Origin: Helichrysum umbraculigerum
Taxonomy: Eukaryota; Streptophyta; Magnoliopsida; Asterales; Asteraceae
DNA length: 64,000 bases
Reading direction: 5' to 3'
Assembly: GCA_949592205.1 (NCBI GenBank)
Contig: CATIUR010000014.1
Coordinates: 496,001-560,000 of the forward strand
Shown piece after piece: positions 59,087 through 64,000 of the stretch; positions within the stretch are counted from its first letter, which is position 1, and each line of letters opens with the position of its first letter. The notes below the pieces were generated by a model. The model did not search any database. It had not been told where the DNA came from and saw only the letters and a list, made by a program, of their open reading frames with translations. Both the position numbers and the translations under genes were made by a program.

Positions 59087-59818
59087 TTAATCAATAATAT
59101 TCAGATTTCATAAGGCTGAAAATGTAATCCATTAATTTACCTGGAATAGATTCATGAGGAAGTTTCGGAGAAAGTTGAGGATGGGGAATATGATAGGAAG
59201 TGAATTTGAATGGATGGCAGGATAAATGGAAATTAATTAGATAAAAGCTTTTTACAAATTTGAATTCTTGGTTGAAGAGATGCCAATAGAAAGAGAGCTG
59301 GCGTGCAAAATAAACCATTCACATTCCAACCCTATCATAGAAAAGAGAGTTGATGTCCATCAATATATTATTATGATTTTTGTTATTTACTAAGCAGATT
59401 ATTAATCAATTAAAATGATTATATACGGATTTAAATTTAAAAACATATTATTTATGATTTTTCTATGAAAAATTATGATGTATTGATTACATCAGCGGTT
59501 TAACCACATTGCGACACATCAGCATCAAAACCTATCTCATGACTCGCCAAGTCAACATCATGACATCAGCGAAACTCCCTTTTATTAGATAAGACAGATA
59601 TGTATCAATCTTCCAATATTGATCTATTGTATGTATCCGACTTACATGACACTCCTTGATGACATGGCGAATTATATTGTTAACACATCGATCATCAAAT
59701 AACTCAACGAATACACACAATAGACCAAACTAAAAGATAGATACACACAATAGACCAAAATGAAGTTCGGTACACACTATAGAGATCGAGTAAAATTTAA
59801 GTGCATTTCCCTGCACTA

Positions 59819-60072
59819 AACCCTATTTTTTAAGCTTATTAATATAATATTTGTTTTTTTAATGTTTACTACATTCAAAATGTTATAAAAATGAGTATCT
59901 AACACTACTTCGGTTACAAGGGTAAAATGGTCTTTCTAAATATTAAGATTGTTCATTCACATCGGAAAGAAACAACATTTATAAAAACATCACTTGTTAT
60001 AAACACACATGCATGTATACACAAACATACAATATATTCAAATAACACTTAATACAGGAAAAAAAAAAGAAG
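59819..60072. other. Spacer
   Basis: AT-rich; no gene is seen. Confidence 0.35.
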
Positions 60073-60389
60073 GGTGTGCACGGAAATACAGTTAACTTTT
60101 ACTCGATCTCTATAGTGTATACTGAATTTTATTTTGGTATATTATGTTTATCTCTCTTTTAGTTTGGTCTACTGTGTGTATCCGTTGACTTATTTGATGA
60201 TTTGTCAACCATATAATTCATCATGTCAGCTGCTGACACGTCATTGACACATCATCAAAAAAGGGTGAAACGTCAATCGGATACATACAATAGACTAATA
60301 TTAGAAGATGGATACACATAATAGACAAATTTGAAGTTTGATACACACTATAATGATCCGCATAAAGTTTGGTGCATTTCCATGCACTA
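60073..60389. mobile_element. Foldback MITE, complete copy
   Basis: Arms from about TGTGCACGGAAATACAG to its inverse GTGCATTTCCATGCACTA, with internal TACACACTATAG..GATC words and a CACGTCATTGACACATCATC core. It provides the uninterrupted reference for the split copy at 55250/59818. Confidence 0.8.
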
Positions 60390-60443
60390 ATCTCAAAAAA
60401 GAAAAAGCCCTTAAGTCATTATATACATTTAAAAGCACTTAAC

Positions 60444-61298
60444 CAAGGACGGAGCTCCTTAATGGCTAGGGGGTGGTGACCCCTCCAAGATTTTCTGTAA
60501 TTAGCTTTTTTATGCTACAAAGGGTGAAAAACATGTAATATCAAATCGTAGTCCCCTAATATATGGTAATATGGTATCAACGAGCCAGTCATTAGAAAAT
60601 CTCATGGCAAGTATCTGTATACTATTTTCATCTAACTAATGTATAGAGTAACATATACAAATATATGCTATCAATCTAGTCTCTATCATCTCTGTTGTTT
60701 GTAGTTAAGAAATTTATTAGGCGTCGTTTTCCTTCTATGCCCATACATTGCGAGTTACTTAACTTTTCGTATTACTATAATTACTAAGATCTTATTAGCC
60801 TTTTCCACTAGTATTTTTTCCTTCTTATTTAACTTATCAGAGTATTAAGAATGGCTTTCTTTGTCAATATTTAAACCTAATGTTTTTTAATCTTTGTTAT
60901 TATTTGTGTTTCATTCGAGCAAGAGTATTATATATGGCTTTCTTTGTGAAAATTTTAACTTAATCTTTATAAGTATTTGTTATTTGGGTGTCATTTGTGC
61001 AGTCCACTAAATAAATAATGCCAAATTATTCTATACTCATAAGATAGTATGACCTATTTTTCCTAAAAGTTTGATTCAAAATCTATATTTAATGAACTTA
61101 GAGCATTAGAAGTCATATCCATCGGTAAAACTTTGTAATTCGTTTATCATTAAATGAATGGTTGCGTTTTATAAAGATGTAGGTTTTATGCTTTTTGTAT
61201 GTGTAAATAATGATGGTTTCGTTCTATAAACGAAGTAATATACATTTACGCGATAACGGTTTTGGCCCCCCAATTATAATGGTCAAGCTCCGTCAATG
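60444..61298. mobile_element. hAT element (Tip100-like ends), 8-bp TSD
   Basis: The ends CAAGGACGGAGCTCC and GAGCTCCGTCAATG are near-inverses, flanked by CACTTAAC (60436-60443 and 61299-61306). The paralogous block has the uninterrupted site (AAGCACAACC near 46223), showing insertion after the duplication. No transposase. Confidence 0.88.
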
Positions 61299-61370
61299 CA
61301 CTTAACCATATGTCCATATTTATTCTGCTTATTGATAACTTAATTCCCATTGTTGTATTTGATGTTAAAG

Positions 61371-61418
61371 GAACAGTCAAATAATGCGGATGAAAGTATT
61401 TCATGGAACAACGGAAAG
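61371..61418 (+). CDS. Paralogous linker exon (gene 3)
   Basis: Same 16 residues as 46295-46342, between GTTAAAG| and |GTAATT. The gene's first-kinase exon is not present upstream; 59.8-61.3 kb is transposon. Confidence 0.7.
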
Positions 61419-61526
61419 GTAATTAACCACTAATTAGCTTAGCTAGTTATCTTTTTCGTAATTATATTCATCATTTGGATCAATAGAATATAACCCCATC
61501 TAATAATTGAGTCATCTAAATTCTAG

Positions 61527-62531
61527 GGAAATTTCTTAGAGCACCTGACTATTCCACTCAATGATATAAAGTTGGCCACTGATAACTTTTCCCGAAAATA
61601 CCGCACCGCGTCTGGTATAAACTTTGAGTTATACATAGCAGAACTTGAGCATTTCGACAAAGTAAATTTTGCCTCTGTAGAAGAAAAGAATAATAGTGAA
61701 CTACCAAAGAGACGCAGCACCGTATGTCTAAAACGCTTCCACAATGGAGCAGACGGATACGGAGAAGAAATATTCCTTACAGAGCTTGAAATGCTGACAA
61801 CTTGTGAGCATCACAACATAGTCACTCTCCTTGGATTTTGTAATGAAGGTTCAGAGAACATCCTTGTCATCGAGCATCTATCTAATGGATACCTCTATGA
61901 GTATTTGGAAGACATCAAATACAGACGTATTCTCACTTGGGAAGTACGTTTAAAAATATGCATTGACATTGCCCACGGATTGAATTACCTACACTACGAG
62001 ATGAAAAACCACAAGATGATAATAAACCGTGATATAAGGAGTTATACAATTGCTTTAGATGACAATTGGGGGGCAAAGATTGTTGATCTTGGTCACTCAG
62101 TGTTGCTTCCTCTAAATCAAGATGACGGTCCTCTCCATCTCAAATATTTTGCCAGGCGTTGGAACTGCGATCCGGAATACCTAAAAACAAACAAGTTAAA
62201 ACGGGCGTCAGATGTATATAGTTTCGGAGTTGTTTTGTTTGAAATTTTATGTGGGAGGGTAGCCTCTGACCCAAATTATAATAAGGAGAATAAGGAGGGG
62301 TTGGCATATGTGGCTCGTCGATGCTTCCATGAGGGAACATTAAATGAAATGGTAGATCCTATAATTAAGGTTGAAAGCGGTGGCAAAAATTTTACTCTAA
62401 ATAGAGGACCCAACAAAGAATCTCTAAATGCATTTTTGGATATTGCATGTGCGTGTTTGAAAGAAACTCAAGATGGACGTCCAACAATGACAATTGTTGT
62501 CAAGGAGCTCGAAAAAGCCTTATTTCTGCAG
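61527..62531 (+). CDS. Second-kinase-domain exon of paralogue (gene 3)
   Basis: 335 codons, phase 0, from TTCTAG| to CTGCAG|GTAAGT; reading into the intron stops at 62540. Glycine loop absent (RKYRTASGINFELY), lysine kept (VCLK69), alpha-C Glu86, NRD with Asp169 in place of HRD, DLG at 187-189, D229 in SDVYSFGVVLFEILCG, GRPTM near the end. This is the uninterrupted version of the exon broken at 47346. With Lys and both Asp present but no P-loop, it may bind nucleotide weakly. No signal peptide, membrane segment or first kinase domain accompanies it, so this is probably a 5'-truncated duplicate. Confidence 0.8.
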
Positions 62532-62693
62532 GTAAGTTAATGTTAATAATATTTAAACTAGTTTTTATCTTCGGTTTTTTTTCCTCACCGATGCTCTCAT
62601 ATTTATTACTCATATCCTTCTACATTGAAAACAACCCCTTGGTTGTTAAATTGCTTTTGAAGTCCAACCATTTGGAAAGTTTTTGCATTGTAT

Positions 62694-63480
62694 TATAGGG
62701 TGGGGTTCAAATGAGAATAAGAATTTGTGTTATGTCATGTATAGAAACAGAGGGCTCACATATACAAATCCCATTTACCCCTAACATCAATTAGCTCACA
62801 AACGACAAATCGAAAAATTATGAAAATTGTACCATTAAATTCAGTGTTTTCTCCTCTTTGATTTGCCGTCCATCAAGGCATACTTTCGACAAAAAAATTT
62901 TTTCATTTTTTTGTGGGTTTCACATTTACTAACACATTTATTAAAGTGTTGCGTTTAGGGTTTGGGGTTTAGGGGTTAGGGTTTAGGGTTTAGGGTTTGA
63001 GGTTTCGCCCGAAACCTGAAACCTCAAACCCTAAACCATAACCCCTAAACCCAAACCCTAAACCCTAAACGCTTTATAAGACTCTAAACCCTAATTCATA
63101 CTAAACCCTAAACTTTTAACCCTACTAAACCCTAAACCATGCTAAACCCTAACCCCAACCCTAAACCCTAACCTTAACCCTAAACCCTAACCTTAACCCC
63201 AAATTAAATGTATAACCAATCACTAACACATGTGTTAACCCACTAAAAAATGAAAGAAAAAAAAAGTTGTCGAAAGTATGCCTTGAGGGACGGCAAATCG
63301 AAGAGAAGAAAATGTTAAATTTTATGGTGCAATTTTCATGATTTTCCGACTTACCGTTTGTGAGATATTTAATTTTTAAAAAAGTGGAGGAGAAAGAATA
63401 AAGTGACACATGGCAGAAATCTGCAGGTTCTCTTATTCTCACGTAAAATTGGTGTATTTATTTGAACCTTACTCTCGTAG
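62694..63480. mobile_element. Foldback element with telomere-like core
   Basis: The outer ends GGGTGGGGTTCAAATGAGAATAAGA and an imperfect inverse (TTATTCTCAC...TTTGAACCTTACTC) enclose better-matching inner arms (about 62788-62960 and 63205-63365, with GGCATACTTTCGAC and its inverse). The core is telomere-like. This is probably a Mutator or hAT derivative; target duplication not clear. The related block A lacks it. Confidence 0.6.
62955..63200. repeat. Head-to-head telomere-like repeats
   Basis: TTTAGGG variants (about 62955-63003) are followed, after GGTTTCGCCCGAAACC, by CCCTAAA variants (about 63025-63200). Units are degenerate (CCCTAACC, CCCAAA). The orientation is that of two telomeres joined end to end, but it lies inside a foldback element. 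Confidence 0.9.
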
Positions 63481-64000
63481 TATATTAAAACCTATAAAAC
63501 ACAAAACAAAAATCAAATATCAACTTAATAAAAAGATTAAAAAAATAGGACTAACTAACTAAACCAATTGATGTTTGAAGATGTTTGAAAGTGCTATATT
63601 ATTTTTACTTTTTGTCTTTTACGTAAATAACTCTTACCTTTTGATCAAAAAAATAACTCTTGCCTTTTAGTTGATCATGAGTTTGATATGTATCAGAAAA
63701 AATTTAAGGTCACTTTTCAAATAAATTTAGTTTGATTTAAATACCATTTTTATGTTTATTAAATTAGTCGCTTTTAAACAAGTATGTACGAGCTAGAGAG
63801 TTGTTCAGTACTAGCATAATACCGTTCTATGTAGCGGGATATACTATTTTATTGTAAATAGTAATTTAAGATAGTTACATGATTACCCGTGACAATTGGT
63901 TAATAGTGGTAGTTTGCTTATATGTAGAATTCAAGATTCGAGATATGATATATAAAAATATGAAATTTATATAGTTCTATTGCAAAATGAAAATTACACA
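63481..64000. other. Non-coding DNA downstream of gene 3
   Basis: 63717-63785 matches the DNA after the gene 2 kinase exon (about 54262-54330), marking the end of the inserted element and of the duplicated block. No exon is seen up to the window end. Confidence 0.45.

Larger units (their letters stand above)
55321..59598 (-). mobile_element. Non-autonomous Helitron carrying gene fragments
   Basis: On the minus strand it starts TCTGTCTTATCTAATAAAAG and ends with the stem ACCCGTG/CACGGGT followed by CTTAAAACTAG, between host A and T. Comparison with the intact MITE at 60.1 kb gives the empty site as GATACACA|TAATAGAC, fixing both ends. No Rep/helicase is present. It carries decayed SKU5-similar gene fragments and a later Tourist MITE. 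Most of the rest is unassigned and intron-like. Confidence 0.85.
55250..59818. mobile_element. Foldback MITE split by a Helitron
   Basis: The left piece (55250-55320, TAGTGTAGAGAAATGCAC...) and right piece (59599-59818, ending ...TTTCCCTGCACTA) are the two parts of one MITE of about 291 bp, homologous to 60073-60389. Between them is the Helitron 55321-59598. No clear target duplication was found at the outer ends. Confidence 0.8.

Noticed and set aside
62955..63200. Chromosome-end or ancestral telomere fusion
   Set aside because: The repeats are short, degenerate and enclosed by inverted arms of a transposon-like element; the kinase block matches on both sides.

Overview
This is a nuclear fragment of a flowering-plant genome, most likely an Asteraceae-type eudicot. 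The evidence is plant Ty3/gypsy and non-autonomous LTR retrotransposons, Stowaway, Tourist, hAT and Mutator MITEs, Helitrons, TTTAGGG-type telomere-like repeats, and exons of a plant RLK/Pelle-type tandem-kinase family that I associate from memory with composites. The family and species assignment is an inference. No organelle, rRNA or intact tRNA sequence was seen. More than half of the window is transposon, and most boundaries below were set from terminal repeats plus target-site duplications (TSDs) read directly.

Layout. 1-16412: an old-type non-autonomous LTR element with no coding capacity. It is split by a very young, complete Tekay/Del-type chromovirus (2132-12302, TSD GAATC, one 1480-aa Gag-Pol with chromodomain). 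Its right LTR has become a near-perfect inverted repeat of about 2.1 kb (14287-16412). 16594-20968: a hAT element (8-bp TSD), a Mutator-like element (9-bp TSD) and a Stowaway MITE. 21526-30219: a hAT element (TSD AATCAAAC) carrying a second, minus-strand, coding-less LTR element (21767-29422, TSD ACACA) and a Stowaway MITE. The two coding-less LTR elements are distant relatives.

31011-62531: remnants of a kinase gene cluster. One pseudokinase exon lies at 31011-31934. A second gene (41882-54210) has exon 1 encoding a pseudokinase domain, two small linker exons, and an exon for a second degenerate kinase domain. That exon is cut by a 6.75-kb LTR element (47346-54097, TSD AATCT) carrying an ATHILA-type ORF1. 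The element's first three bases supply the in-frame stop. A paralogous copy of the linker and second-kinase exons lies at 61371-62531. Introns and spacers hold hAT, Mutator and Tourist MITEs, a tRNA-derived SINE and Helitrons.

55250-59818: a foldback MITE split by a 4.28-kb minus-strand Helitron. The Helitron carries decayed exon fragments of a SKU5-similar multicopper-oxidase-like gene; the intact MITE copy at 60.1 kb gives the empty site. 62.69-63.48 kb: a foldback element whose core is head-to-head telomere-like repeats.

Working together: the only genes with host character are the kinase exons, and all show loss of catalytic signatures or breakage. The rest is a nested record of transposition. 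The three youngest LTR insertions each differ by only a few substitutions between LTRs. A recurring oddity is that three different LTR elements each carry their own array of a short, CG-containing, partly self-complementary word (CGTCGC, CGGCGG, GCGATCC).
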